Part shown: positions 1-8,126 of the stretch, one piece after another
Layout: every line of letters starts with the position of its first letter
How positions within the stretch are numbered: position 1 is the stretch's first letter
Source: Nocardiopsis chromatogenes YIM 90109
GTDB taxonomy: Bacteria; Actinomycetota; Actinomycetes; Streptosporangiales; Streptosporangiaceae
Assembly (NCBI RefSeq): GCF_000341185.1
Contig: NZ_ANBH01000004.1
Span: 21,473 to 57,312, forward strand
Length of the DNA: 35,840 nt
Reading direction: 5' to 3'
The notes under the pieces: model-generated
Told to the model about the DNA's origin: nothing
What the model saw: only the letters and a program-made list of their open reading frames with translations
Database searches by the model: none
Translations under genes and position numbers: made by a program

Positions 1-2
1 CC

Positions 3-650
3 GGATCCGAGGCGCGGCCGGGGCTGGCCGCGGTGCTCGGGCGGATCGCGTCCGACCCGTGCGGGCGGTCGCTGGTGGCGGCCGGGATGCTCGGCCAGGC
101 GTCGGTGTTCGCGCTGGTCGTGGTGTTCGCGCCGCGGGTCGCCGAGCTGACCGGGTCGATGGCGGCGGCGTCGGTGTGGGTGGGGGTGCTGCAGGCGGCC
201 ACGTGGGCGGCGTCCCTGGCCGGAGGGCCGTGGTGGGGGGCGCGCAACGACCGCGGGCGGCCGGCGGTGAGCTTCGCCGTCGCGGCGGCGGGGTGCGGTG
301 TGGCGGTGGCGCTGCAGGGGGCGCCCGCGTCGCCGGGTGCGCTGCTGCCGCTGCGGGCGGCGCAGGGGTTCTGCTTCGCCGCGCTGGTGCAGTCGGTGCA
401 GCACACGGTCTGCCGCGTGGTGCCCGAACAGAGCCGGGGCGCGGCGCTGGGCACGGCCAACGGGCTGGTCGACACCGGCCAGGTGGTCGGCCCCTTGCTG
501 GGGGCGCTCATGGCCGGGCTCCTCCCGGCGCCCGCGGCGTTCGCCGCGATCGGGGCCCTCCTGCTGGCGGCGTCGGGCCTGGCCGCCTGGGGCACGCGCG
601 GCGACGCCCCGAAGCCCGTCCCCGGACGGTTGGAGGCGTCCCGACCGTGA
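3..650 (+). CDS. MFS transporter, C-terminal part (siderophore exporter candidate)
   Basis: The reading frame is open to the left edge, so the gene is partial and its start lies outside the window. About 215 residues are present. They are rich in Ala/Gly/Leu/Val and form roughly five or six hydrophobic segments broken by short basic loops such as GARNDRGRP, the pattern of the second half of a major facilitator protein. The segment with RGAALGTANGLVDTGQVVGP matches the usual MFS helix 10 to 11 region. It lies on the same strand as a siderophore biosynthesis operon, and staphyloferrin B loci carry an MFS exporter (SbnD), so export of the siderophore is a reasonable inference. Substrate cannot be read from the sequence. 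It is separated from the next gene by nearly 1.3 kb, so it may close an upstream transcription unit. Confidence 0.8.
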   Translation, partial: GSEARPGLAAVLGRIASDPCGRSLVAAGMLGQASVFALVVVFAPRVAELTGSMAAASVWVGVLQAATWAASLAGGPWWGARNDRGRPAVSFAVAAAGCGVAVALQGAPASPGALLPLRAAQGFCFAALVQSVQHTVCRVVPEQSRGAALGTANGLVDTGQVVGPLLGALMAGLLPAPAAFAAIGALLLAASGLAAWGTRGDAPKPVPGRLEASRP

Positions 651-722
651 CAGCGACGGCGACGTGGAACGTGGACTCTCCTTCCCAGAACGGCGTCGGC
701 GGACCATTCGGCGGCCGCGACG

Positions 723-777
723 GCCATGGGCGGGCGGCCGAAAGCCGACCGCCCACAGGCAGGACGCCGGTCGGGGC
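723..777 (+). repeat. Direct repeat, copy 1
   Basis: This 55-bp segment matches 1277-1331 with two mismatches (53 of 55 identical by eye). It begins GCCATGGGCGGGCGGCCG and ends GGACGCCGGTCGGGGC. It lies in non-coding DNA just after the MFS gene. Confidence 0.85.
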
Positions 778-1256
778 GCTGAAGCAGGGGCCAGAGCCGA
801 CACGAAGCGGTGACGATAGCGCCGACCCGGTCGGACGGAGACCACGCCACTCCAGCGAACGTGACCACTTGCCGGACGAGGCACGCGGAGCGGGCGGTCG
901 CAGGACCGCGCCCGCTGCACGCTCGCACCGGACGCCCGCTCAGATCGCACATCCCGCCGGGCGGGCACGCCTGCGAGCGGCCACCCCGCTCCAGCGGACA
1001 CGGCCGGCCGCGGCCCCGGTACCGGCGGACACCGTAGGTGCTTCGGCCCCTCCGGGCGGCCTTGCGGGACCGCTCGGAGGGGGCGGGAGCAGTCCTCCTT
1101 CTGCCCCTTCTTCTGTCCGGGGAGGCACGACGGGCGACCCGCGTTCGGCGCACCGGCCCCGGGGACGCGGTCGCGAACGCGGTACGGAACGGCGCTGTCA
1201 GAGGCCCCGGCCGCCCCGCGAGTGGATGGCGGCCGCTGAAGGGGTGGAGCCTTCGA

Positions 1257-1286
1257 CGCCCATGGCGGCCATGGCCGCCATGGGCG
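1257..1286. repeat. Perfect 30-bp palindrome abutting repeat copy 2
   Basis: The sequence reads the same on both strands over 30 bases, centred on CCATGG between 1271 and 1272. It contains four interleaved copies of the GGC/GCC-CATGG theme. It could form a cruciform or a 15-bp RNA stem with no loop, or be a binding site. Its right end runs into repeat copy 2, while copy 1 has only the right part. Confidence 0.85.
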
Positions 1287-1331
1287 GGCGGCCGAAAGCC
1301 GACCGTCCACGGGCAGGACGCCGGTCGGGGC
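1277..1331 (+). repeat. Direct repeat, copy 2
   Basis: Second copy of the 55-bp element at 723-777, differing at two positions. A shorter related fragment, CGGGCGGCCGAAGACCG, occurs at 1462-1478. Confidence 0.85.
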
Positions 1332-1925
1332 ACCGGCGCGGAGGCAGGACCGCCCCAGAGCCGCGGCGACCTCGCTTGTCCGGTCGGCGTGGCATCCGCG
1401 CCCGCGCCGACAGACGGGCCTTGTCGGTCGTCGGGCGCACAGAGCAGCGCGGTTCCCTTGCCGGGCGGCCGAAGACCGCTGGGCGTAGGGCGGCCACGGC
1501 CGCAAGAAGGTGCATCACTCCAGCGGCCCCGGGCCCGGGCCCGGCCACAGCAGACCCGAAGGCGATGACATGACCTCTCCCCCGACGACAGCACCGGCAG
1601 GAACGGAAGTCCCTGTCGTCCGGCAGGCCCGCGCCACGCGCCGGTGGGCCCGCGCCCGGCCGGTACGGGGGCGGCCGTTCCACCGGTCCAGGGCGCCCTG
1701 CGTCCGGCCCAGGCGGCGGCGCCGCGCTACCGGCACGACGGCCTTCGCGCTTCGCAAAGGTTCGACGGCGCCCAGGACCTCAGTGCCCACGAATGCGCCT
1801 ACGCCTGTGCCCCCGAACGCCGCCCACCTGCGTGCCGGGGCCGCGCGGGCCGTCTTCCCGCGGCCCTCCGCGCCCCGCCACCGCACCTGCACCCCGACGG
1901 CCCCCGCACCACGAGGACGAGTCCG

Positions 1926-3698
1926 ATGACGCCCACCACCGCGCCCGCGCACCGAACGCGGGAACCCGCCGACCGCACCGACCCCCGAGCCGAGGCCGAG
2001 CGGGCCGCAGCGCAGCGGCTCCTCAACTCCTACCTCCGTGAATCCGGGACCCCGCTCCCGGCCGAGGGCGGCGATGGTGCGCTCGTCGCGCGGATCGCCC
2101 TGCCCGTCGCGGACGCCTCCCTCGTCGTGCCCGTCGTCCACCGCTCCGTGTTCGGCCACCACGCCTACGGCGCCCCCGTGCGGCTGGAGCCCTCGCACGG
2201 CCCCTCCTCCCCCGTCCGCCTCGACGAGCTGGTCCGGCTGGTGCTCAATGAGGTGGAGGCGATCGCCGCCCGCGTGTTCGGCCCGGTTCCCGACGCCGAC
2301 GACCGCAAGCGCGCCCTCGCCGAGCAGATCCAAGGCAGCGTCGACGCCACCGCCCGCTACCTGGAGCACCACCGGGACACCGGCGCCCCCGTGCCCGACG
2401 ACCCGACCCGCGCCGCCGAGCAGTCCGTACTCCTGGGCCACCCCTTCCACCCCACCCCCAAGAGCATCCAAGGGTTCGGCGACGACCTCGCCTCCTACGC
2501 CCCCGAGCTGGGCGCCTCCTTCGTCCCGCACTGGTTCGCGGTGGACCGCCGCATCCTCCTCGAACGCCGCACCGGCCCCGGGCCGTGGACCCCCGGCCCG
2601 GTCGCCGCCGCGGCCCGGGAGGCCCTGGGCGACCGCGCCCCGGTCGGCGCCCCCTCACCGGGCGCCGACCCCGCCCTGGTCCCGGTCCACCCCTGGCAGG
2701 CCCGCCACCTCGCCTCCCGCCCCGAGGCCGCCCGCCTGACCGCCGACGGCCTGCTCACCGACCTCGGCCCCCTCGGCGCGCCGGTCTACCCCACCTCCTC
2801 GGTCCGCACGGTCTGCGACCCGCGCTTCCCCACGTCCTGGAAGCTGCCGCTGCACGTGCGCATCACCAATTTCGTCCGCACCAACCCGGTGCCGCACCTG
2901 GTACGCGCGGCCGACGCCGCGGCCGTGGTGGGGGCGCTCGCCCCGGAGTGGGACCACCCCGGTTTCGCCGCGCTCGCCGAGACCGGCTTCCGCACCCTCG
3001 ACCCGGGCGCCGTCGGCGACGGCCTCGCCGCCGACCTCGGCGTGCTCTACCGGGACAACCCCTTCACCGTCGGGCGGCAGGCCCCTCAAGTGCTCGCCTC
3101 CCTCCTGGAGGAGCGCGACGGCGAGGAGCCCGGCATCGTCCGCGAGGTGCGCCGCTGTTCCCCCGACCCCGGCGCGCGCCCCGGCGCCGAGCACACCGCC
3201 GACTGGCTGCGCCGCTACCTCGCCGTCTCCCTGGTCCCGCTGCTGGAGGTGTTCGAGCGCGACGGCGTGGCCTTCGAGGCGCACGCGCAGAACGCCCTGC
3301 TGGTCACCGACGGCGGCCGTCCCGAAGCCTTCCGGGTCCGGGACATGGAGGGCACCGCCGTCAGCCGGGGCCGCCTGCGCTCCGGCACCGGCCTGCCCCC
3401 GGACAGCCCCCTGCTCTACGGGGAGGACGAGGCCTGGCTGCGCCTGCGCTACTACGCGGTGACCAACCAGCTCGGGCACGTGGTCGCCGTGCTGGGGCGG
3501 CACACCGGCGCCGACGAGCGCGCGCTCTGGCACACGGTACGCAGCGTCCTGGCCGACCGGCCCGGCCCCCGCGCCGCCGACCTGCTCTCCCACCCCTCCC
3601 TGCCCGCCAAGGCCAACCTGGTCAGCCGGTTCGCCGGGCGCGGTGAGGACCCCCTGTACGTCGACGTCCCCAACCCCTTGTTCGAGGTGAACCGATGA
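1926..3698 (+). CDS. IucA/IucC-family NIS siderophore synthetase 1
   Basis: NRPS-independent siderophore synthetases use ATP to adenylate a carboxylate such as citrate and join it to an amine or alcohol. The 590-residue product has the family hallmarks: HPFHPTPKSIQGF near residue 172 (ATP-binding region), PVHPWQ near 253, PTSSVRTV near 285 and KLPLHVRITN just after, and FEAHAQNALL near 450 followed by RDMEG. The length fits the family (about 580-620). The ATG at 1926 is chosen because GAGGA lies 8 bases upstream; the frame stays open to 1644, but that extension is low-complexity and non-coding in character. It overlaps the next gene by ATGA. Which of the type A, B or C substrate classes it belongs to cannot be settled here; the context suggests a staphyloferrin-B-like product. 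Confidence 0.93.
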   Translation: MTPTTAPAHRTREPADRTDPRAEAERAAAQRLLNSYLRESGTPLPAEGGDGALVARIALPVADASLVVPVVHRSVFGHHAYGAPVRLEPSHGPSSPVRLDELVRLVLNEVEAIAARVFGPVPDADDRKRALAEQIQGSVDATARYLEHHRDTGAPVPDDPTRAAEQSVLLGHPFHPTPKSIQGFGDDLASYAPELGASFVPHWFAVDRRILLERRTGPGPWTPGPVAAAAREALGDRAPVGAPSPGADPALVPVHPWQARHLASRPEAARLTADGLLTDLGPLGAPVYPTSSVRTVCDPRFPTSWKLPLHVRITNFVRTNPVPHLVRAADAAAVVGALAPEWDHPGFAALAETGFRTLDPGAVGDGLAADLGVLYRDNPFTVGRQAPQVLASLLEERDGEEPGIVREVRRCSPDPGARPGAEHTADWLRRYLAVSLVPLLEVFERDGVAFEAHAQNALLVTDGGRPEAFRVRDMEGTAVSRGRLRSGTGLPPDSPLLYGEDEAWLRLRYYAVTNQLGHVVAVLGRHTGADERALWHTVRSVLADRPGPRAADLLSHPSLPAKANLVSRFAGRGEDPLYVDVPNPLFEVNR

Positions 3699-5518
3699 CC
3701 GCCCCGCCCGCCTCCCAGCCCCCGGTCGCCGCCGCGCTGCGCGCCCCGGCCCACGACGCGGTCCGGCGCCGGGTGTTCCGCCAGCTGCTGGAGTCGCTGC
3801 TGTACGAGGACGCGGTGCGCACCGCCGACGCCGGTGGCGGCGCCGTCGCCGTCGAGGGCGCGGACGACCGCGGGGACCCGGTGCGGTACGTGTTCACCGC
3901 CCGCCGCCGGTACGGCTTCGGCCGCGTGGCACTGGGCCCCGAGCCGGTCCGCCGGGAGGCCGGGGGCGCCTCCGCCGAGGCCGACTCCCCCGCCCGCTTC
4001 CTGGCCGAGGCGCGCCCGGCGCTGACGGCCGACCCCGACTGCCTGGCCCGGTTCGCCCGGGAGCTGGAGGCCACGCTGGTCAAGGACACGCTGGCGCAGT
4101 ACGTGCGCGCCGAGCGGGGCGACGCCATGGCCCGGCACGACTACGACACCCTGGAGGGCACGGTCACCGACGGGCACCGGTACCACCCGGCCTACAAGTC
4201 CCGCATCGGGTTCGACCTCGACGACCACGCGGCCTACGGCCCGGAGTTCCTGAACCCGGTCCGGCCGCTGTGGGTGGCCGCCCGCCGGGACGTCGCCCGG
4301 GTGTCGGCGGCGGCCGGGCTGGACGAGGGCGCCTTCCTGGACGGCCAGCTCGGCGCGGACACCGCGGCCGCGTTCCGGGAGCGCCTGGCCGCCGGCGGCC
4401 TGGACCCCGGCGACTACGCCCTGGTGCCCGTGCACCCCTGGCAGTGGCGCGAGCAGATCGCGCCACTGTGGGCCGCCCAGTTGCGGCGACGGGAGGTGGT
4501 GCCGCTGGGCGAGGACCCGCACGCGTTCACCGCCCAGCAGTCCATCCGCACCCTGAGCTGCCGGGACGCCCCCGAGCGCCCCTACCTGAAGCTGGCGCTG
4601 TCCATCGTCAACACCTCGACGAGCCGGGTGCTGGCCCCGCACACGGTGGCCAACGCCCCCCTGGTGTCGGACTGGCTGCGCGGCATCGCCGAGGGCGATG
4701 GGTACCTGCGCGACGAGTGCCGGACCATCGTGCTCGGCGAGGTGATGGGCGCCTCCGTCGACCCGCCTCCGGCGGCCGAGATGGTGCGCTCGGACACCTA
4801 CGGCGCGCTGGCCTGCATCTGGCGCGAGAGCCTGCACCCGTTCCTGCGCGCGGGCGAGCGGGCGGCGCCGTTCACCGCGCTCACCGCCCGGGAGCTGGAC
4901 GGCACCCCGGTGGTCGACCCGTGGGTGCGGGCGCAAGGCGTGCGCCCGTGGGTGCGCGCCCTGGTGCGGGCGGGGGTGCTGCCGCTGCTGCACCTGCTGT
5001 TCCGGCACGGCATCGCATGCGAGGCGCACGCCCAGAACATGGTGCTGGTGCACCGGGACGGGGTGCCCGAGCGGGTGGCGCTGAAGGACTTCCACGACGG
5101 GATCCGCTTCTCACCCGGGCACCTGGCGCGCCCGCAGGACCGGCCCGGCCTGGCCGCTCCGCCGCCCCACCACGTCAACGCCAACTCGTTCCTGGAGACC
5201 GACGACCCGGCCCAGGTCGCCGACTTCCTGCTGGACGCGCTCTTCTTCGTCAACGTCGGTGAGCTGGCGCTGTTCCTCGACGACGCCTACGGGTTGGCCG
5301 AGGCGGAGTTCTGGTCGCTCGTCCGCGACGAGGTGCGCGCCTACCAGAAGCGGTTCGCGGGCCAGGAGGGCATGGAGGACCGCTTCGCCCTGTTCGACGT
5401 CTTCAAGCCGACCCTGGAGGTGGAGAAGCTGACCACGCGACGCCTGCTGCCCGACACCGAGCTCCGCGTGCACGCGGTGCCCAACCCGCTGTCCGGAACG
5501 GGGGCGGAGCGGTGCTGA
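3695..5518 (+). CDS. IucA/IucC-family NIS siderophore synthetase 2
   Basis: Second ATP-dependent siderophore synthetase of 607 residues. Visible family motifs are HRYHPAYKSRIGF near residue 160, PVHPWQWRE near 246, QQSIRTLSCRDAPERPYLKL near 280, and CEAHAQNMVL near 442 followed by KDFHDG. Start at 3695 overlaps the stop of synthetase 1 (ATGA), with GAGGTGA just upstream inside the previous gene, so the two are translationally coupled. The pair probably acts in sequence, each adding one amine to the citrate-type core. The HRYHPAYKSRIGF motif is the more canonical of the two proteins. It may correspond to one of SbnC, SbnE or SbnF of staphyloferrin B synthesis; the exact match needs alignment. 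Confidence 0.93.
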   Translation: MTAPPASQPPVAAALRAPAHDAVRRRVFRQLLESLLYEDAVRTADAGGGAVAVEGADDRGDPVRYVFTARRRYGFGRVALGPEPVRREAGGASAEADSPARFLAEARPALTADPDCLARFARELEATLVKDTLAQYVRAERGDAMARHDYDTLEGTVTDGHRYHPAYKSRIGFDLDDHAAYGPEFLNPVRPLWVAARRDVARVSAAAGLDEGAFLDGQLGADTAAAFRERLAAGGLDPGDYALVPVHPWQWREQIAPLWAAQLRRREVVPLGEDPHAFTAQQSIRTLSCRDAPERPYLKLALSIVNTSTSRVLAPHTVANAPLVSDWLRGIAEGDGYLRDECRTIVLGEVMGASVDPPPAAEMVRSDTYGALACIWRESLHPFLRAGERAAPFTALTARELDGTPVVDPWVRAQGVRPWVRALVRAGVLPLLHLLFRHGIACEAHAQNMVLVHRDGVPERVALKDFHDGIRFSPGHLARPQDRPGLAAPPPHHVNANSFLETDDPAQVADFLLDALFFVNVGELALFLDDAYGLAEAEFWSLVRDEVRAYQKRFAGQEGMEDRFALFDVFKPTLEVEKLTTRRLLPDTELRVHAVPNPLSGTGAERC

Positions 5519-6345
5519 GGCCCAACGCGGTCCGCGCGGCCCTGCGGGAGGGGCGGGAGGTGTACGGGCTGTTCTGCTCCATCCCGAACCCGGTGCTGGT
5601 GGAGATGGTCGGCTGTGCCGGATACGACTTCGTCGTGCTGGACAGCGAGCACGCCCTCGTCGACCCCGAAGGGCTGGAGAACCTGGTGCGGGCGGCCGAG
5701 GCCGTGGGCACCACCCCGTTCGTGCGGGTCCCCGAGAACGACCCGGGGGCGATCCTCAAGGCGCTGGACGCGGGCGCCATGGGGGTCGTCGTCCCGCACG
5801 TGCGCACCCGCGCCGACGCCGACGCGGCGGTCCGCGCGGCCCGGTACGCGCCCGAGGGCATGCGCAGCCTCAACGGCGGGCGCGTGCCCGGGTTCGGGCT
5901 GATCGACCTGGCCGAGTACGTGCGGCGGGCCAACGAGGAGGTGATGGTGGTGGCGATGGTCGAGGACGCCGAAGGGGTCGACGCCCTGCCGGAGATCCTG
6001 GCCGGGGGCGGCATCGACCTCGTCCTGGAGGGCGCCGCCGACCTGTCGCAGTCCTACGGGGTGACCTGGCAGACGCGCCACCCGGTGGTGGTGGAGGCGC
6101 TGGGGCGGATCCACGCCGCGTGCACGGAGCACGGGGTGCCGTACTGCGCCCTGCCGCGCACGCCGGAGGACCACAGGGCGTGGCGCGAGGCCGGGGTGAA
6201 GGCCTTCGTCCTGGGAGAGGAGCGCGGGCTGGCCTTCCGCGCCTTGCGCGGGCACCTCGACGCGCACCGCGACGGCGGCCCGGCCGGGTCAGGCGGGCCG
6301 GGCGGATCGGCCGCGTCGGGTGGGAAGGGCGGTGAGGCCCGGTGA
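5512..6345 (+). CDS. HpcH/HpaI-family aldolase, SbnG-like citrate synthase
   Basis: The 277-residue protein has the class II (metal-dependent) HpcH/HpaI barrel fold signature: FVVLDSEHAL near residue 43 (the His is the usual catalytic residue), PFVRVPEND near 70 (substrate-binding Arg), a Glu in AMVEDAEG near 147 and an Asp in LEGAADLSQS near 173 as metal ligands. In staphyloferrin B loci the family member SbnG makes citrate from oxaloacetate and acetyl-CoA for the siderophore; position between a synthetase and a PLP decarboxylase is the same arrangement, so the same role is inferred. Start is GTG at 5512, overlapping the previous stop by 7 bases, with GGCGGAG upstream. The C-terminal 25 residues are a Gly/Ser-rich tail. 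A generic 2-keto-3-deoxy aldolase role is the alternative. Confidence 0.88.
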   Translation: MLRPNAVRAALREGREVYGLFCSIPNPVLVEMVGCAGYDFVVLDSEHALVDPEGLENLVRAAEAVGTTPFVRVPENDPGAILKALDAGAMGVVVPHVRTRADADAAVRAARYAPEGMRSLNGGRVPGFGLIDLAEYVRRANEEVMVVAMVEDAEGVDALPEILAGGGIDLVLEGAADLSQSYGVTWQTRHPVVVEALGRIHAACTEHGVPYCALPRTPEDHRAWREAGVKAFVLGEERGLAFRALRGHLDAHRDGGPAGSGGPGGSAASGGKGGEAR

Positions 6346-7595
6346 CCGCGGTGACGCCTCCGCCCCCCTCCCCTTCCCCCTCTGTCCCCTCCGCGCCCGG
6401 CGACGCGCTCGCCGACGCCATCGCCGACCGCGTGGCAGGGCCCGATCCGGTCTGCCTGTTCGGCTACGACCTGGACGCCCTGGCCCGCCACGCCGAACGG
6501 GTGGTGGCCCCGCTGCCGGACCGGTGCCGGATGTTCTATGCGATGAAGGCCAACAGCGCCGCCCCGGTGCTGCGGACCCTGGCCCCCGTCGTGGCCGGGT
6601 TCGAGGTGGCCTCCGGCGGCGAGGTGGCCAAGGCGCGGGCGGTGGACCCCGGCATCCCGGTGATCTTCGGCGGACCGGCGAAGACACCCGAGGAGATCGC
6701 CGACGCCCTGCGGCAGGGCGTCACCCGCCTGCACGCCGAGAGCGTGCTGGAACTGCACCGCATCTCCCGGGCGGCGGTGGCCGCCGGTGCCGAGGCGGAG
6801 GTGCTGCTGCGGGTGAACCTCGCCGGGCCGTTCCCGTCGGCGACGCTGGCGATGGCGGGGCGGCCCACGCAGTTCGGCATCGACGAGGCGGACCTTCCGG
6901 ACGCGGTCGCCGCCGCCGTGTCGCTCCCGGGCATCCGGCTCGCCGGGTTCCACCTGCACTCGATCTCCAACAACCTCTCCGCCGAGGCGCACCTGGACGT
7001 GCTGCGGATGTACCGGGACAAGGCGGCGGCGTGGGAGCGGGAGTTCGGCGTGCGGTGCGAGGTGCTCAACGTCGGCGGCGGCATCGGGGTCGACTACACC
7101 GACCTCGACGCGCGGTTCGACTGGGAGGGCTTCACCCGCGGGCTGGCCGACCTGGTGGAGACGTTCCCCGACCACGTGCGGGAGATCGACTTCGAGTGCG
7201 GCCGGTTCCTCACGGCCGAGTGCGGACGGTACGCGGTGGAGGTGCTGGACGTGAAGCGGAACCACGGTACGTGGTACGCACTGGTGCGGGGCGGCACGCA
7301 CCAGTTCCGGCTGCCCGCGTCGTGGCAGCACAGCCACCCGTTCACGGTGTTCCCAGCGGAGGGGTGGGAGCCGGGCCTCCCCCGCCCGGAGGTGTCCGGG
7401 GAGCCGGTGACCGTGGTGGGCGAGCTGTGCACGCCGAAGGACGTGCTGGCCCGGGACGTGCGGGTGCCCCGCGTCCGGGCGGGCGACGTCCTGGTGTTCA
7501 GCCACGCGGGGGCGTACGGCTGGGAGATCTCGCACCACGACTTCCTGTCGCACCCCCACCCGGAGCAGGTGTTCCTCGGCGACGGGCGGGGGTGA
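6342..7595 (+). CDS. Type III PLP-dependent decarboxylase, SbnH-like
   Basis: The 417-residue protein belongs to the Orn/Lys/Arg/diaminopimelate decarboxylase group 2 (alanine-racemase fold). FYAMKAN places the PLP-binding lysine at residue 69; GFHLHSISNNL near 205 and LNVGGGIG near 243 are the phosphate- and cofactor-contacting loops; GELCTPKD near 362 carries the catalytic Cys of the partner active site; the C-terminal SHAGAYGWEISHHDFLSHP closes the barrel domain. In staphyloferrin B synthesis SbnH decarboxylates the citryl-diaminopropionate intermediate, and this gene occupies the same place after the SbnG-like gene. Start GTG at 6342 overlaps the previous stop (GTGA). The N-terminal 20 residues are Pro/Ser-rich. 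A diaminopimelate or ornithine decarboxylase role is possible but less supported by context. Confidence 0.9.
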   Translation: MTAVTPPPPSPSPSVPSAPGDALADAIADRVAGPDPVCLFGYDLDALARHAERVVAPLPDRCRMFYAMKANSAAPVLRTLAPVVAGFEVASGGEVAKARAVDPGIPVIFGGPAKTPEEIADALRQGVTRLHAESVLELHRISRAAVAAGAEAEVLLRVNLAGPFPSATLAMAGRPTQFGIDEADLPDAVAAAVSLPGIRLAGFHLHSISNNLSAEAHLDVLRMYRDKAAAWEREFGVRCEVLNVGGGIGVDYTDLDARFDWEGFTRGLADLVETFPDHVREIDFECGRFLTAECGRYAVEVLDVKRNHGTWYALVRGGTHQFRLPASWQHSHPFTVFPAEGWEPGLPRPEVSGEPVTVVGELCTPKDVLARDVRVPRVRAGDVLVFSHAGAYGWEISHHDFLSHPHPEQVFLGDGRG

Positions 7596-7740
7596 GGAAC
7601 CGGTCGGCACGCCGATCCCCCGGCGCGCGGACCGGGCTGCGGCCGGGATGACGGCAGGGGCGACGGGAGGGAGCGAAGCGGGCGCCGCTGCCCGGTCCGG
7701 GCCCCCGCCCGTGCCACCGACCACTCCTCCGGAAACGACC

Positions 7741-7779
7741 TTGACGTCTCTGACCTGGAGTTCTGTGGTTTCTCCACAG
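7741..7779 (+). promoter_or_regulatory. Possible promoter with inverted repeat
   Basis: TTGACG (7741-7746) is followed 17 bases later by TGTGGT (7764-7769). The second hexamer lies in the inverted repeat CTGTGG-TTTCT-CCACAG (7763-7779), which could be an operator. The -10 match is weak. Confidence 0.3.
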
Positions 7780-7829
7780 CTTACGAATCCGCCCCTCGTT
7801 TGCCGTACCCCCGTTCTAACGTCGGTGGC

Positions 7830-8126
7830 ATGGCAAGCGAACAGCACACCGGCGGCCCCGCCCGGCTGGGGAGTGGGGTACCTGCCGGGTCGTCGCCCTC
7901 CTGGATCGCGAGGTGCCTGACGCCCGGCGGGCAGGGCCGGATGGGGGCACCTGCTGCTCCCGTCGCCGCAGACCATGGCGACCACTCACACGCCCACCGC
8001 CTGACAGCACCGCGGCGGGGGCCGCCGACCGTTCCCGGTCGGCGGCCCCGCTGGTGTTCCGGTGGGCCGTCGGCCGACCGGAGGGTGCGCGGGGAGGGGG
8101 TCCCGCTGCTCTGTCAGGGCTCGTAG
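7830..8126 (+). CDS. Doubtful small ORF with leaderless-type start
   Basis: An ATG at 7830 lies exactly seven bases after TAACGT (7817-7822), the spacing seen for leaderless actinobacterial mRNAs, and no Shine-Dalgarno is present. The frame encodes 98 residues with no recognised domain; the first 60 have moderate G/C third-position bias and a His-rich patch (DHGDHSHAH). It reads straight through the terminator at 8018-8049 and overlaps the end of rhaB, which argues against it as drawn; a truncated or frameshifted gene is possible. No function is proposed. Confidence 0.18.
   Translation: MASEQHTGGPARLGSGVPAGSSPSWIARCLTPGGQGRMGAPAAPVAADHGDHSHAHRLTAPRRGPPTVPGRRPRWCSGGPSADRRVRGEGVPLLCQGS
8018..8049. 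terminator. Terminator hairpin between siderophore and rhamnose operons
   Basis: Thirteen-base perfect stem GGGGCCGCCGACC with its complement at 8037-8049 and a 6-base loop (8031-8036). It lies 64 bases beyond the rhaB stop on the minus strand. There is no T-run, as is common in high-GC actinomycetes; it may act from both sides. Confidence 0.75.

Larger units (their letters stand above)
651..1925. other. Long non-coding stretch with repeats
   Basis: I see no convincing gene in these 1275 bases. Open frames here lack the biased third-position G/C and ribosome sites of the neighbours, and their translations are low-complexity Arg/Pro/Gly strings typical of random high-GC DNA. The stretch carries a 55-bp direct repeat (723-777 and 1277-1331), a weaker third fragment near 1462-1478, and a perfect palindrome (1257-1286). 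I looked for an iron box of the DtxR/IdeR type (consensus TTAGGTTAGGCTAACCTAA) before the siderophore genes and did not see one. Confidence 0.6.
7596..8113. other. Intergenic region after the siderophore operon
   Basis: About 520 bases between the plus-strand siderophore operon and the minus-strand rhamnose operon. It holds a small inverted repeat (7763-7779), a promoter-like TAACGT seven bases before an ATG at 7830, a short doubtful ORF, and a strong terminator hairpin (8018-8049). I see no certain gene. Confidence 0.6.

Noticed and set aside
59-1573. Long open frame of 504 codons on the plus strand
   Set aside because: It overlaps the MFS gene out of frame and continues through repeats. 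Its translation is Arg/Gly/Ala low-complexity with no domain, as expected from random high-GC DNA.
3452-5095. 547-codon open frame on the minus strand
   Set aside because: It is antisense to the two siderophore synthetases, whose motifs are clear on the plus strand. His/Val/Gln-rich translation is a mirror artefact.
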